Source of the DNA: DASQUK01 sp046723645
Lineage (GTDB): Bacteria; Actinomycetota; Acidimicrobiia; Acidimicrobiales; VFJN01
DNA: 13,723 bases
Reading direction: 5' to 3'
Assembly (NCBI GenBank): GCA_046723645.1
Contig: JBKOUY010000244.1
Coordinates: 1 to 13,723, forward strand
The position numbers and the translations under genes are program-made. Under the pieces are notes generated by a model. The model was not told the origin of the DNA, made no database searches, and worked only from the letters and a program-made list of their open reading frames with translations. Below, piece after piece: positions 1-8,021 of the stretch (position 1 is its first letter; every line of letters begins with the position of its first letter).

Positions 1-1
1 G

Positions 2-1054
2 CGCTGGGGCGGGCTCGCCCGCCGGGGCGCCGCCCAGGTCCCGCCGACGGCTGCGTCGGACGCGTGGCGGGCGGCGGGGAGGGCCCGGCGCCGGGACGAC
101 GCCGGGGGCGAAGACCGTGACACCGGCCGCGATGCCGCCTGGCAGCCCGAGGAGTGGATCGACGAGGGCGAGCTGCGCGACGAGGCCACCGGGGCGGTGG
201 AGCGCAGCCGCGAGCGCGCTCCGGGGGGATCCGCCGGTCGAACCCGCCGCGGCGCGGCGTCACCGCCCGGCGGGTCCGCCGGGGGTTCGAAGGGCCGGGG
301 GACCCGCCCGACCGGCCAACGGGGCAGGACCGCGGCCAATGGTGCCGCCAGTCACGACGAGCCGGGACCCGCTGGCCGGGGTCGCGGCGAGGCAGGCCAG
401 GCTGCCGCGAGCCGAGGCGGGGCCACAAAGCCGACGCCGGTCGACGACGACCTGCGTCGGGCCGTCCCGGCGAACCGCCTGCCGCGCCTCGAGGCTCGCA
501 TGCGGGAGGCGGGCGAGGCCTTCAGGCGGGAGCGGTTCGAGGAGGCCCGGCGGATCCTGCGCCCCCTCGCCGGGCAGGCACCCCGTGCCGCCTCGGTCCG
601 TGAGCTGTACGGGCTGAGCCTCTACCGCCTGGGCCGGTGGGCCCAGGCGGTGAAGGAGCTCGAGGCCTACCGCTCGCTGACCGGCAGCACCGAACAGAAC
701 CCCGTCCTCGCCGACTGCTACCGCGCGCTCGGCCGGTACGCCAAGGTCGAGGAGCTGTGGGAGGAGCTGCGCGCCGCCAGCCCCCGGCCCGAGCTCGTGG
801 CCGAGGGGCGGATCGTGGCCGCGGGCGCTCTTGCCGACCAGGGGAAGCTGAACGAGGCCATCAAGCTGCTGGCGTCGTCGGCGAACCGCCCCACGCGCAA
901 GCCCCGGCTGCACCACCTTCGCATGGCCTACGCGCTGGCAGATCTCTACGAGCGGGCGGGGGACCTGCCCCGTGCCCGGGAGCTGTTCACCCGCGTTGCG
1001 GCCAGCGACCCCGACTTCGTCGACGTCGACACCCGGCTAAGGGCGCTCCGATGA
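2..1054 (+). CDS. TPR-repeat protein, 5' end outside the window
   Basis: The frame is open from the first bases of the window to the TGA at 1052-1054, so the N-terminus is missing; about 350 residues are visible. The first ~145 visible residues are rich in Arg, Gly, Pro and Ala with a short acidic patch (WQPEEWIDEGEL) and look disordered. From about residue 150 the sequence becomes regular amphipathic helices in 34-residue-like units, with TPR signatures such as ELYGLSLYRLGRWAQAVKEL, then PVLADCYRALGRYAKVEELW, then a last unit ending in AYALADLYERAGDLPRARELF. TPRs are protein-binding scaffolds; no catalytic motif is visible. From memory it resembles the actinobacterial TPR family of M. tuberculosis Rv1691, which sits just before the HAD phosphatase/tlyA cluster. 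The coding call is firm; the partner and the cellular role are unknown. A GTG at 197 exists in frame, but the protein-like sequence upstream of it argues against it as the start. Confidence 0.85.
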   Translation, partial: RWGGLARRGAAQVPPTAASDAWRAAGRARRRDDAGGEDRDTGRDAAWQPEEWIDEGELRDEATGAVERSRERAPGGSAGRTRRGAASPPGGSAGGSKGRGTRPTGQRGRTAANGAASHDEPGPAGRGRGEAGQAAASRGGATKPTPVDDDLRRAVPANRLPRLEARMREAGEAFRRERFEEARRILRPLAGQAPRAASVRELYGLSLYRLGRWAQAVKELEAYRSLTGSTEQNPVLADCYRALGRYAKVEELWEELRAASPRPELVAEGRIVAAGALADQGKLNEAIKLLASSANRPTRKPRLHHLRMAYALADLYERAGDLPRARELFTRVAASDPDFVDVDTRLRALR

Positions 1055-1093
1055 TGTCGACGCCCGCACCCGCGCCCCCCGATGATCGTCATC

Positions 1094-1099
1094 TACCCT
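1094..1099 (+). promoter_or_regulatory. Candidate -10 box (TACCCT) for the aldolase gene
   Basis: TACCCT fits the actinobacterial TANNNT -10 pattern and lies in the 101-base gap between the TPR gene and the aldolase. A start near 1106 would give a leader of about 50 nt carrying the ribosome site GAGGAG at 1142-1147. No good -35 box is seen, so this is only a plausible position. Confidence 0.3.
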
Positions 1100-1155
1100 G
1101 GTAACCCCGACAGCACCTGACCCGACCGCAACGAGACGATCGAGGAGACACCGCC

Positions 1156-2208
<1,053 letters not shown>

Positions 2209-2265
2209 ATCGCCCACCTCCGGCGACAGCCACTGGGCTAACCACACTCCGCGGCGTATTCTCTG

Positions 2266-2280
2266 CCGGGTACCCGGGTA
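2266..2280. promoter_or_regulatory. Overlapping palindromes upstream of korA (possible operator)
   Basis: CCGGGTACCCGG at 2266-2277 is a perfect 12-base palindrome, and TACCCGGGTA at 2271-2280 is a second perfect palindrome overlapping it. They begin 4 bases after a TATTCT box (2257-2262) that could serve as a -10 element, so a protein bound here would cover the predicted transcription start. This resembles an operator placement, but no regulator is encoded in the window and short GC palindromes arise easily in such DNA. Confidence 0.3.
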
Positions 2281-2361
2281 GCTGGGGATCTGTGGCCGCG
2301 CGCATAGCGTGACGAGATCGGCGCCCAGGGCACGATTCGCCACGTTTCGCAGTCGCGGCGA

Positions 2362-2367
2362 TATGGT
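2362..2367 (+). promoter_or_regulatory. Candidate -10 box (TATGGT) for korAB
   Basis: TATGGT fits the TANNNT consensus in one of the few AT-richer patches of the gap before korA. A start near 2374 would give a leader of about 30 nt that includes the strong ribosome site AAGGGGGG at 2391-2398. The -35 region is not recognisable. A second candidate, TATTCT at 2257-2262, lies further upstream. Confidence 0.35.
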
Positions 2368-2403
2368 CATAACGACAAGGAACCACGTTGAAGGGGGGCG
2401 GGT

Positions 2404-4287
2404 TTGTCCGAGACGACACAACGCCCAAGAGCACCTGAAGTGATCGACCGGGTCGTCATCCGGTTCGCGGGCGACTCGGGTGACGGCATGCAGCTCACCG
2501 GTGACCGCTTCACCAACACGAGCGCCCTGTACGGCAACGACCTGGCGACGCTGCCCGACTTCCCGGCCGAGATCCGGGCGCCCGCCGGCACGCTCGCCGG
2601 CGTGTCGGCCTTCCAGGTCCACATCTCCGACCACGACATCACCACGCCGGGCGACGCCCCCAACGTGCTGGTCGCCATGAACCCGGCCGCGCTGCACAGC
2701 CAGCTCGACCGCGTGGCTCCGGGCGCCACGATCATCCTCAACGAGGACGCGTTCGACGAGCGCCACCTCACCAAGGCCGGCTACACCGCCGACCCGCGGC
2801 ACGACGGCACCCTCGACGCATACACGGTCTACGAGGTGCCGATGACCTCGCTGACCAAGGGCGCGGTCACGCCCCTCGGCGTCAAGCCTCGCGACGCCGA
2901 ACGCTCCAAGAACTTCTTCGCGCTGGGCCTGATCTCCTGGATGTACACGCGGCCGGTCGAGCCGACCCTGGAGTGGATCCAGCGTCGCTTCGTGGCGCGA
3001 CCCGACGTCGCCGAGGCGAACACGGCGGCCTTCAAGGCCGGCCACGCCTTCGGCGAGACCGCCGAGCTGTTCGATCATCCCTACGAGGTCCATCCGGCCA
3101 CGCTGCCGGCCGGCACCTACACCAACATCACCGGCAACACGGCGTTGGCGTGGGGCCTGATCGCCGCCAGCCAGCTCTCGGGGATGCCGCTGTTCCTGGG
3201 GTCGTATCCCATCACGCCGGCCTCCGACATCCTCCACGAGCTGTCGAAGCACAAGAACTTCGGCGTCCGCACGCTGCAGGCCGAGGACGAGATCGCGGGC
3301 ATCGGCGCGGCCGTCGGCGCCGCCTATGGCGGCCATCTCGGCGCCACCACCACCAGCGGACCGGGGATGGCGCTCAAGGCCGAGACGATGGGCCTCGCGG
3401 TCAACCTCGAGCTGCCGATCATCGTGATCGACATCCAGCGTGGTGGGCCCTCGACCGGCCTGCCCACGAAGACCGAGCAGGCCGACCTGCTGATGGCGTA
3501 CTACGGCCGCCACGGCGAGGCACCGCTGCCGATCCTCGCGGCCCGCAACCCGGGCCACTGCTTCGAGGTGGCCATCGAGGCGGCCCGCATCGCGCTGACG
3601 TGGCGGACGCCGGTGATCCTGCTGTCGGACGGGTACCTGGCCAACGGCTCCGAGCCGTGGCGGCTGCCCGACGTGGACAGCCTGCCCGACCTGAGGCCCA
3701 CGTTCGCCACCGAGCCCAACCACGTCGATGCCGACGGCGAGCAAGAGTTCTGGCCCTACCTGCGCGACCCTGAGACGCTCGCGCGGGCGTGGGCCCTGCC
3801 GGGCACGCCCGGGCTCATGCACCGGATCGGTGGCCTCGAGAAGGAGGAGGGCACCGGCAACGTCAGCTATGACCCGGTGAACCACGAGCAGATGGTGCGG
3901 CTCCGCGCCGAGAAGGTGGCGCGCATCGCCGAGTCCATCCCCGACGTGGAGGTCACCGGTGACGTCGACGACGCCGAGGTGTTGGTCGTGGGCTGGGGCT
4001 CCACCTGGGGCGCCATCGACGGTGCCGTCAGCCGGGCCCGCCGGGCCGGCCACCGGGTTGCCCACGCCCACCTCGTGCACCTCAACCCGTTCCCGCGCAA
4101 CCTGGGCGACGTCCTGCGCCGCTACCCGCGGGTCCTGGTGCCCGAGCTCAACCTGGGGCAGCTCGCCCATCAGCTGCGGGCCGAGTTCCTCGTCGACGCC
4201 CGGACCGTCTCCAAGGTGCGGGGCCTGCCGTTCACGGCGGCGGAACTGGAGCAGGCGATCGTCGACCACCTCAAGGAAGGTGCGTAG
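2404..4287 (+). CDS. korA: 2-oxoglutarate (2-oxoacid):ferredoxin oxidoreductase, fused gamma-alpha subunit KorA
   Basis: Together with KorB it would decarboxylate a 2-oxoacid oxidatively to the acyl-CoA with ferredoxin as electron acceptor; in mycobacteria the orthologous KorAB acts on 2-oxoglutarate. The 627-residue protein contains the gamma domain at about 15-230 (IRFAGDSGDGMQLTGDRF near the start, then EIRAPAGTLAGV), the alpha PFOR-I domain from about 240 (TGNTALAWG, YPITPAS at 268-274, AEDEIAGIGAAVGAAYGG, TTTSGPGMALKAE, RGGPSTGLPTKTEQADL) and a C-terminal PFOR-II/transketolase-C domain from about 519 (VLVVGWGSTWGAI, HLVHLNPFP, VPELNLGQL). The fused layout is the usual actinobacterial one, so the absence of a separate gamma gene is expected. 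The TTG start is supported by AAGGGGGG at 2391-2398, 5 nt before it. korB follows after 2 bases. Substrate specificity is inferred from family resemblance; a pyruvate or branched-chain 2-oxoacid activity is not excluded. Confidence 0.94.
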   Translation: MSETTQRPRAPEVIDRVVIRFAGDSGDGMQLTGDRFTNTSALYGNDLATLPDFPAEIRAPAGTLAGVSAFQVHISDHDITTPGDAPNVLVAMNPAALHSQLDRVAPGATIILNEDAFDERHLTKAGYTADPRHDGTLDAYTVYEVPMTSLTKGAVTPLGVKPRDAERSKNFFALGLISWMYTRPVEPTLEWIQRRFVARPDVAEANTAAFKAGHAFGETAELFDHPYEVHPATLPAGTYTNITGNTALAWGLIAASQLSGMPLFLGSYPITPASDILHELSKHKNFGVRTLQAEDEIAGIGAAVGAAYGGHLGATTTSGPGMALKAETMGLAVNLELPIIVIDIQRGGPSTGLPTKTEQADLLMAYYGRHGEAPLPILAARNPGHCFEVAIEAARIALTWRTPVILLSDGYLANGSEPWRLPDVDSLPDLRPTFATEPNHVDADGEQEFWPYLRDPETLARAWALPGTPGLMHRIGGLEKEEGTGNVSYDPVNHEQMVRLRAEKVARIAESIPDVEVTGDVDDAEVLVVGWGSTWGAIDGAVSRARRAGHRVAHAHLVHLNPFPRNLGDVLRRYPRVLVPELNLGQLAHQLRAEFLVDARTVSKVRGLPFTAAELEQAIVDHLKEGA

Positions 4288-4289
4288 TC

Positions 4290-5312
4290 ATGACGGACAC
4301 CGCCATCCCGGTGACGACCCGGAAGGACTGGACCAGCGACCAGGAGGTGCGCTGGTGCCCCGGTTGCGGCGACTACTCGATCCTGGCCGCTGTCCAGCTG
4401 CTCATGCCCGACCTGGGCATCCGGCGTGAGGACACGGTGTTCGTGTCGGGCATCGGCTGCGCCGCCCGTTTCCCGTACTACATGAACACCTACGGGATGC
4501 ACACGATCCACGGGCGCGCCCCGGCGATCGCCACCGGGCTGGCGCTGGCCCGGCCCGACCTCCACGTGTTCGTGGTGTCGGGCGACGGCGACGCCCTCTC
4601 GATCGGCGGCAACCACCTCATTCACGCGCTGCGCCGCAACGTGAACATCACGATCCTGCTGTTCAACAACCAGATCTACGGGCTGACCAAGGGCCAGTAC
4701 TCCCCCACGAGCGAGGTGGGCAAGGTCACCAAGTCGACGCCGTTCGGCAGCCTCGACCATCCCTTCAACCCGGTGAGCATGGCCATCGGCGCCGAGGCCG
4801 CGTTCGTGGCCCGCACCCACGACATGGACCGCCAGCACATGATGGAGGTCTTCCGGCGGGCGTTCGAGCACCGTGGCTCGTCGCTGGTGGAGATCTACCA
4901 GAACTGCAACGTCTTCAACGACGGCGCGTTCGAGGGCATCACCGCCAAGCAGAACCGTGACGACATGCTTATCCCGCTGCGCCACGGCGAGCCGATCCGC
5001 TTCGGGGCCGACGGCGGCAGGGGCGTCGTGCTCGATTCGCAGCGGGGTGCCCACATCGTCGACGTGGCCGATGTCGGCGAGGACGCCCTGCTCGTGCACG
5101 ACGAGACCCGCGACGACCCGAGCGTGGCGTTCATGCTGTCGCGCCTCGCCCGGGGACCGCACCAGCCGACGCCCATCGGCGTGTTTCGCGACGTGGTCCG
5201 TCCCGACTACGGCGAGGCCGTCAACCAGCAGATCGTCGCCGCCCAGCAGCAACGGGGCTCCGGCGACCTGGCGGCGCTGCTCCGCTCGGGCGCCACCTGG
5301 AACGTCAACTGA
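4290..5312 (+). CDS. korB: 2-oxoglutarate (2-oxoacid):ferredoxin oxidoreductase beta subunit KorB
   Basis: The beta subunit binds thiamine diphosphate and an iron-sulfur cluster and forms the active site with KorA. In this 340-residue protein the TPP/Mg motif is clear: GDGDALSIGGN at 98-108 followed by NNQIYGLTKGQYSPTS from 126. Four cysteines sit where the [4Fe-4S] ligands of this family are expected: C23 and C26 (WCPGCGDYS), C57 (SGIGCAARF) and C206 (QNCNVFNDGAF). The C-terminal ~120 residues form the variable KorB tail (DDPSVAFMLSRL). The ATG is 2 bases after the korA stop, with AAGGAAGG at 4273-4280 inside the korA end as ribosome site, so the two subunits are made from one message in equal measure. 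No ferredoxin gene is adjacent, so the electron acceptor must be encoded elsewhere. The function call is secure at complex level; 2-oxoglutarate as substrate is inferred. Confidence 0.95.
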   Translation: MTDTAIPVTTRKDWTSDQEVRWCPGCGDYSILAAVQLLMPDLGIRREDTVFVSGIGCAARFPYYMNTYGMHTIHGRAPAIATGLALARPDLHVFVVSGDGDALSIGGNHLIHALRRNVNITILLFNNQIYGLTKGQYSPTSEVGKVTKSTPFGSLDHPFNPVSMAIGAEAAFVARTHDMDRQHMMEVFRRAFEHRGSSLVEIYQNCNVFNDGAFEGITAKQNRDDMLIPLRHGEPIRFGADGGRGVVLDSQRGAHIVDVADVGEDALLVHDETRDDPSVAFMLSRLARGPHQPTPIGVFRDVVRPDYGEAVNQQIVAAQQQRGSGDLAALLRSGATWNVN

Positions 5313-5316
5313 CGTT
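5301..5316. repeat. Inverted repeat across the korB stop codon
   Basis: AACGTCAACTGACGTT consists of two perfect 7-base arms (AACGTCA / TGACGTT) around AC; read as RNA it is a 6-bp stem with an AACT loop that buries the korB UGA at 5310-5312. It is followed at once by a second possible stem, CCGGCC at 5317-5322 with GGCCGG at 5333-5338. No U-run follows, so an intrinsic terminator of the classical kind is not shown; a 3'-end stability structure is possible. Confidence 0.4.
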
Positions 5317-5350
5317 CCGGCCCGGCACCGACGGCCGGCCCCTTGATGGC

Positions 5351-5395
5351 GTCGGTCTGACGACCGACCCGCATCTGACCGACAACTAGGGTCGG
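5351..5395 (+). promoter_or_regulatory. Leaderless promoter region with GTCGG/CCGAC half-sites upstream of the LLM oxidoreductase
   Basis: TAGGGT at 5387-5392 is a good actinobacterial -10 box whose last base lies 7 nt before the ATG at 5400, which predicts transcription starting at or next to the start codon; no Shine-Dalgarno sequence is needed or seen beyond GGCGGG touching the ATG. Upstream, GTCGGTC-TGAC-GACCGAC at 5351-5368 is a perfect 7-base inverted repeat in the -35 area. Further CCGAC and GTCGG copies lie at 5379-5383 and 5391-5395, flanking the -10 box. This is a plausible operator array for a dimeric repressor; the regulator is unknown. Confidence 0.45.
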
Positions 5396-5399
5396 CGGG

Positions 5400-6338
5400 A
5401 TGCCGTTGACCCTACGCGTCTTCACAGAGCCCCAGCAGGGAGCGAGCTACGACGACCTGCTGGCGGTCGCCCGCGAGGCGGAACGCCTCGACTTCGATGC
5501 GTTCTTCCGCTCGGATCACTTCCTGAGCATGGGGCCGGGCAGCGGCGAACCGGGACCGAGCGAGTCGTGGGTCACGCTCGCCGGATTGGCCCGGGACACC
5601 ACGCACATCCGCCTCGGCACCATGGTCACGTCCGCCACCTTCCGGCTCCCGGGCCCGCTGGCCATCGCGGTCGCCACGGTGGACGCCATGTCCGGCGGCC
5701 GCGTCGAGTTGGGCCTCGGCGCCGGATGGTTCGACGACGAGCACCGGGCCTACGGCATCCCCTTCCCCAGCACCCGCGAGCGATTCGACCGGCTCGAGGA
5801 GCAGCTCGCCATCGTGACGGGCCTGTGGACGACGCCCGTTGGCGAGCGCTTCGATTTCCAGGGACGCCACTACCAGCTCACGAACTCGCCAGCGCTGCCC
5901 AAACCCATCCAACGGCCACGGCCACCCGTGATCGTGGGCGGGCTGGGCAAGCGCCGGACCCCTGCGCTGGCCGCTCGGTACGCCGACGAGTTCAACGTCG
6001 GCTTCGCGCCGCTGGGCGACTTCAACGCGCTGGTGGCGGCGGTGACCGCCGCCTGCGAGCGGGTCGGGCGCGACCCGGCCACGATGACGTGGTCGACGGC
6101 GCAGGTCCTCTGCTGCGGTGAGGACGAGGAGGCGTACCGGCGCCGGGCGGCCGCCATCGGCCACGAGCCCGACCAGCTGCGGGCCACCGGGCTCGCGGGC
6201 ACCGTCGCCGAGGTGACCGACAAGCTCGCGAGCTTCGCCGACGCCGGCGCGCAGCGTGTCTACCTGCAGGTGCTCGACCTGACGGACCTCGACCACCTGC
6301 GGCTCGTCGCCGCGGAGGTGGCCCCGGCTTTCCGCTGA
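5400..6338 (+). CDS. LLM-class (luciferase-like) F420-dependent oxidoreductase
   Basis: A 312-residue (beta/alpha)8-barrel protein of the luciferase-like monooxygenase superfamily, in the branch usually annotated as F420-dependent; from memory it is close to the Rv1855c family. Seen in order: an N-terminal strand (LRVFTEPQQGASYDDLL), FDAFFRSDHFLSMGPG at about 32-47, SWVTLAGLARDTTHIRLGT at about 59-77, SGGRVELGLGAGWFDDEHRAYG at about 100-120, FDRLEEQL, and PPVIVGGLGKRRTPALAARYADEFN at about 178-202, which is the phosphate-binding and C-terminal barrel part. Members transfer hydride between F420 (or FMN) and varied organic substrates; the substrate here cannot be told. The ATG is preferred because a -10 box sits 7 nt upstream (leaderless) and the family begins at this point. 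The gene converges on a second predicted F420-type enzyme on the other strand. The fold is secure; the F420 rather than FMN preference is family inference. Confidence 0.88.
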   Translation: MPLTLRVFTEPQQGASYDDLLAVAREAERLDFDAFFRSDHFLSMGPGSGEPGPSESWVTLAGLARDTTHIRLGTMVTSATFRLPGPLAIAVATVDAMSGGRVELGLGAGWFDDEHRAYGIPFPSTRERFDRLEEQLAIVTGLWTTPVGERFDFQGRHYQLTNSPALPKPIQRPRPPVIVGGLGKRRTPALAARYADEFNVGFAPLGDFNALVAAVTAACERVGRDPATMTWSTAQVLCCGEDEEAYRRRAAAIGHEPDQLRATGLAGTVAEVTDKLASFADAGAQRVYLQVLDLTDLDHLRLVAAEVAPAFR

Positions 6339-6360
6339 GCGCCGGAATCCCCGCCGCGGA

Positions 6361-6771
6361 TCAGCCGTGCACCGTCGGGCCGGCACGCTCGACCGTCATC
6401 CGCAGGAGCACCCGGCGATCGCGCTCCATGGCGGCCCGGTAGTCGGCCCAGTCGGGGTGCTCCCCGCTGATGCGGCGGTAGTACTCGACCAGGGGTTCCA
6501 TGGCGTCGGGCAGCGACACGATCTCGACGGGCCCCTCCACCTGCACCCAGTCGCCGAAGAAACGTTCGGTGAACGCGCACAGGGCGGCGTACGGCAGGGC
6601 GCGCAGGTGCCGCACCTTGTAGGCCGTCTCGCGGGTGGAGACCACGACGCAGTCCCGGTCGTCGACGCCGACCGTCACCGGGGACATCTGCGTGGTCCCG
6701 TCGGCCCGGGTGGTGGCGAGCACCGCACGATGGTTCTTGCGGATGAAGTCGAGCGCAGTGGCAACGTCCAT
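6361..6771 (-). CDS. PPOX-class split-beta-barrel protein, probable F420-dependent (Rv1155-like)
   Basis: A 136-residue protein of the pyridoxamine-5'-phosphate-oxidase-like flavin/F420 split-barrel family. Visible landmarks are the opening HRAVLATTRADGTTQMSPVT at 14-33, the strand DRDCVVVSTRETAYKVRHLR at 38-57, the second barrel half DWVQVEGPVEIVSL at 74-87, and the diagnostic tail SGEHPDWADYRAAMERDRR at 102-120 followed by VLLRM. The tail closely matches what I recall of M. tuberculosis Rv1155, an F420-binding protein, rather than true PdxH. Such proteins reduce or bind small substrates; the substrate here is unknown. The start is the ATG whose complement is at 6769-6771, 11 nt after the stop of the DUF1015 gene, so it is the second gene of a two-gene operon. 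Its Shine-Dalgarno sequence is weak, which fits coupled translation. The frame stays open far upstream, but that part only mirrors the DUF1015 gene. Confidence 0.85.
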   Translation of the reverse strand: MDVATALDFIRKNHRAVLATTRADGTTQMSPVTVGVDDRDCVVVSTRETAYKVRHLRALPYAALCAFTERFFGDWVQVEGPVEIVSLPDAMEPLVEYYRRISGEHPDWADYRAAMERDRRVLLRMTVERAGPTVHG

Positions 6772-6782
6772 GGGCGCCGGTT

Positions 6783-7973
6783 CTAGCCGAGATCGCGGAA
6801 CACCAGGCCCGTTCTCACCTTGGGATGGAAGAAAGTGGTCTTGGGTGGCATGCGCTCGCCCCCGTGGGCGGTCGCCTCGATCTGGGCCACGCTGGCCGGC
6901 CGGAGGAGCACCCCCGCCTGAGCCTCGCCGGTGGCGACCGCCCGGCGCACGTTGTCGGGCCCGTGCTGGAACGTGACCTCGTGTGCGGGCAGCGACGCCA
7001 GGGCCACGTCGAGGCGGGCGGAGTCGAGGTCGCGGGCGTCCGCCAGCGCATCGGGTCGCGGGCGGAGCATGACCTCGCCACCGGGCACCACCGCGCACAG
7101 CGCTCCGGCGTCGACCATGGCGGTGGTCACCGGCGGCCCCGCCGGCGGGGTACCGACGGGCTCGAACCAGGGCTCGAGCGCACGCACCAGGTCGAAGCCT
7201 GCGGGAAGGCCGTTCAGCAGGCGGTGGATGGCGCGCACGGTGAGCTCGTCCTCGACCAGCTCGACGACGTACGTCAAGGTGGCCGCCGCCTCGCCCGCTT
7301 GGCCCTCCGACCGCTCGCGCTCGGCCAGGTAGGTGAGGCAGGTCTCGTAGCGATGGTGGCCATCGGCGATGACGACCGGCTGGGCCGCCACGGCGGCGGC
7401 TATGGCGTCGTTCACGTCGGGTTGGTCGACGATCCAGACTGTGTGGCGCACGCCCTCGCCGTCGTCGACGTCCGCCACCGGGTCCGCGTCGACCGGGAGC
7501 AGGTCGGTCAGCCCCTTGGCCAGCGACAGCCCCCAGATCGCCGAGAGGTTCGCACGGCACGCCCGGAGCAGGTCGAGCCGGTCGCTGCGGGCCTTCGGGG
7601 TCGTCTGTTCGTGGGGAAGGATGTCGGCGCCGGAGGGGCGCAGGTCGAGGGCTCCGATCACGCCGGTCGTGTGGCGGGGGACGCCGGCGTCGTCCGCGTA
7701 GGACATCCGGTAGACGGTGAACGTCGGCTGCCGGTCCCGCACGAGCACGCCTTCGGCCTGCCAGCGGGAGAACAGGCGGTCGGCCACGGCGTAGCGGTCT
7801 TCGCCACCCTCGTCGATGGGGAGGTCGACCCGCACGGCGTTGTAGGGGCTGCGGGCGGCCAGGCGGGCGCGCTCGTCGTCGTCGATCACGTCGTACGGCG
7901 GGCTGATCACGTCGCCGAGGTCCACGCGTGCGAGGTCGTAGCGGATGCCGGGGAACGGCCGGAAGAGGGGCAC
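6783..7973 (-). CDS. DUF1015 family protein
   Basis: A 396-residue cytosolic protein of the widespread, uncharacterised DUF1015 family, full length and intact. Family landmarks appear in order: SPPYDVI at 24-30, YNAVRVDLP at 44-52, a Y/F-rich strand before TGVIGALDL at 103-111, the signature LPHEQTTPKARSDRLDLLRA at 119-138, VVIADGHHRYETCLTYL at 200-216, and the C-terminal MPPKTTFFHPKVRTGLVFRDL. The clustered His, Glu, Asp and Arg residues of HEQT and DGHHRYET look like an active site, but I know of no established reaction. The GTG start (complement at 7971-7973) is supported by AGGA 7 nt upstream (complement TCCT at 7981-7984) and by the canonical opening that leads into the SPPYDVI motif. 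An ATG 8 nt upstream is out of frame. It is the first gene of an operon with the F420/PPOX gene and diverges from the HAD phosphatase. Confidence 0.92.
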   Translation of the reverse strand: MPLFRPFPGIRYDLARVDLGDVISPPYDVIDDDERARLAARSPYNAVRVDLPIDEGGEDRYAVADRLFSRWQAEGVLVRDRQPTFTVYRMSYADDAGVPRHTTGVIGALDLRPSGADILPHEQTTPKARSDRLDLLRACRANLSAIWGLSLAKGLTDLLPVDADPVADVDDGEGVRHTVWIVDQPDVNDAIAAAVAAQPVVIADGHHRYETCLTYLAERERSEGQAGEAAATLTYVVELVEDELTVRAIHRLLNGLPAGFDLVRALEPWFEPVGTPPAGPPVTTAMVDAGALCAVVPGGEVMLRPRPDALADARDLDSARLDVALASLPAHEVTFQHGPDNVRRAVATGEAQAGVLLRPASVAQIEATAHGGERMPPKTTFFHPKVRTGLVFRDLG

Positions 7974-8008
7974 CGGCCCATCCTGGCAGACCGCCCAGGG
8001 GCGGGCCC

Positions 8009-8014
8009 TAACCT
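8009..8014 (+). promoter_or_regulatory. -10 box (TAACCT) in the divergent DUF1015/HAD region
   Basis: TAACCT fits TANNNT and ends 7 nt before an ATG at 8022, a geometry typical of leaderless actinobacterial messages. Just upstream, CCGCCC at 7991-7996 and GGGCGG at 7999-8004 form a perfect inverted repeat around AG, lying between the divergent genes and well placed to act as a shared operator. On the other strand TAGGGC (complement of 8005-8010) is a poorer -10 candidate for the DUF1015 operon. Confidence 0.45.
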
Positions 8015-8021
8015 CGCACCG

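Noticed and set aside
1051..1104. A 17-codon frame (MMSTPAPAPPDDRHLPW) overlapping the TPR stop as ATGA
   Set aside because: It has coupled geometry but simple Pro/Ala composition, no promoter or ribosome site of its own, and its 3' end overlaps the likely aldolase -10 box. Chance is the simpler reading.
4170..5252. A minus-strand open frame of 360 codons opposite korB
   Set aside because: It is a shadow of korB with no family features and no ribosome site of note.
6772..7560. N-terminal extension of the PPOX protein through the DUF1015 region
   Set aside because: The upstream part is Arg/Gly/Pro-rich shadow sequence; the split-barrel domain begins at the ATG near 6771.
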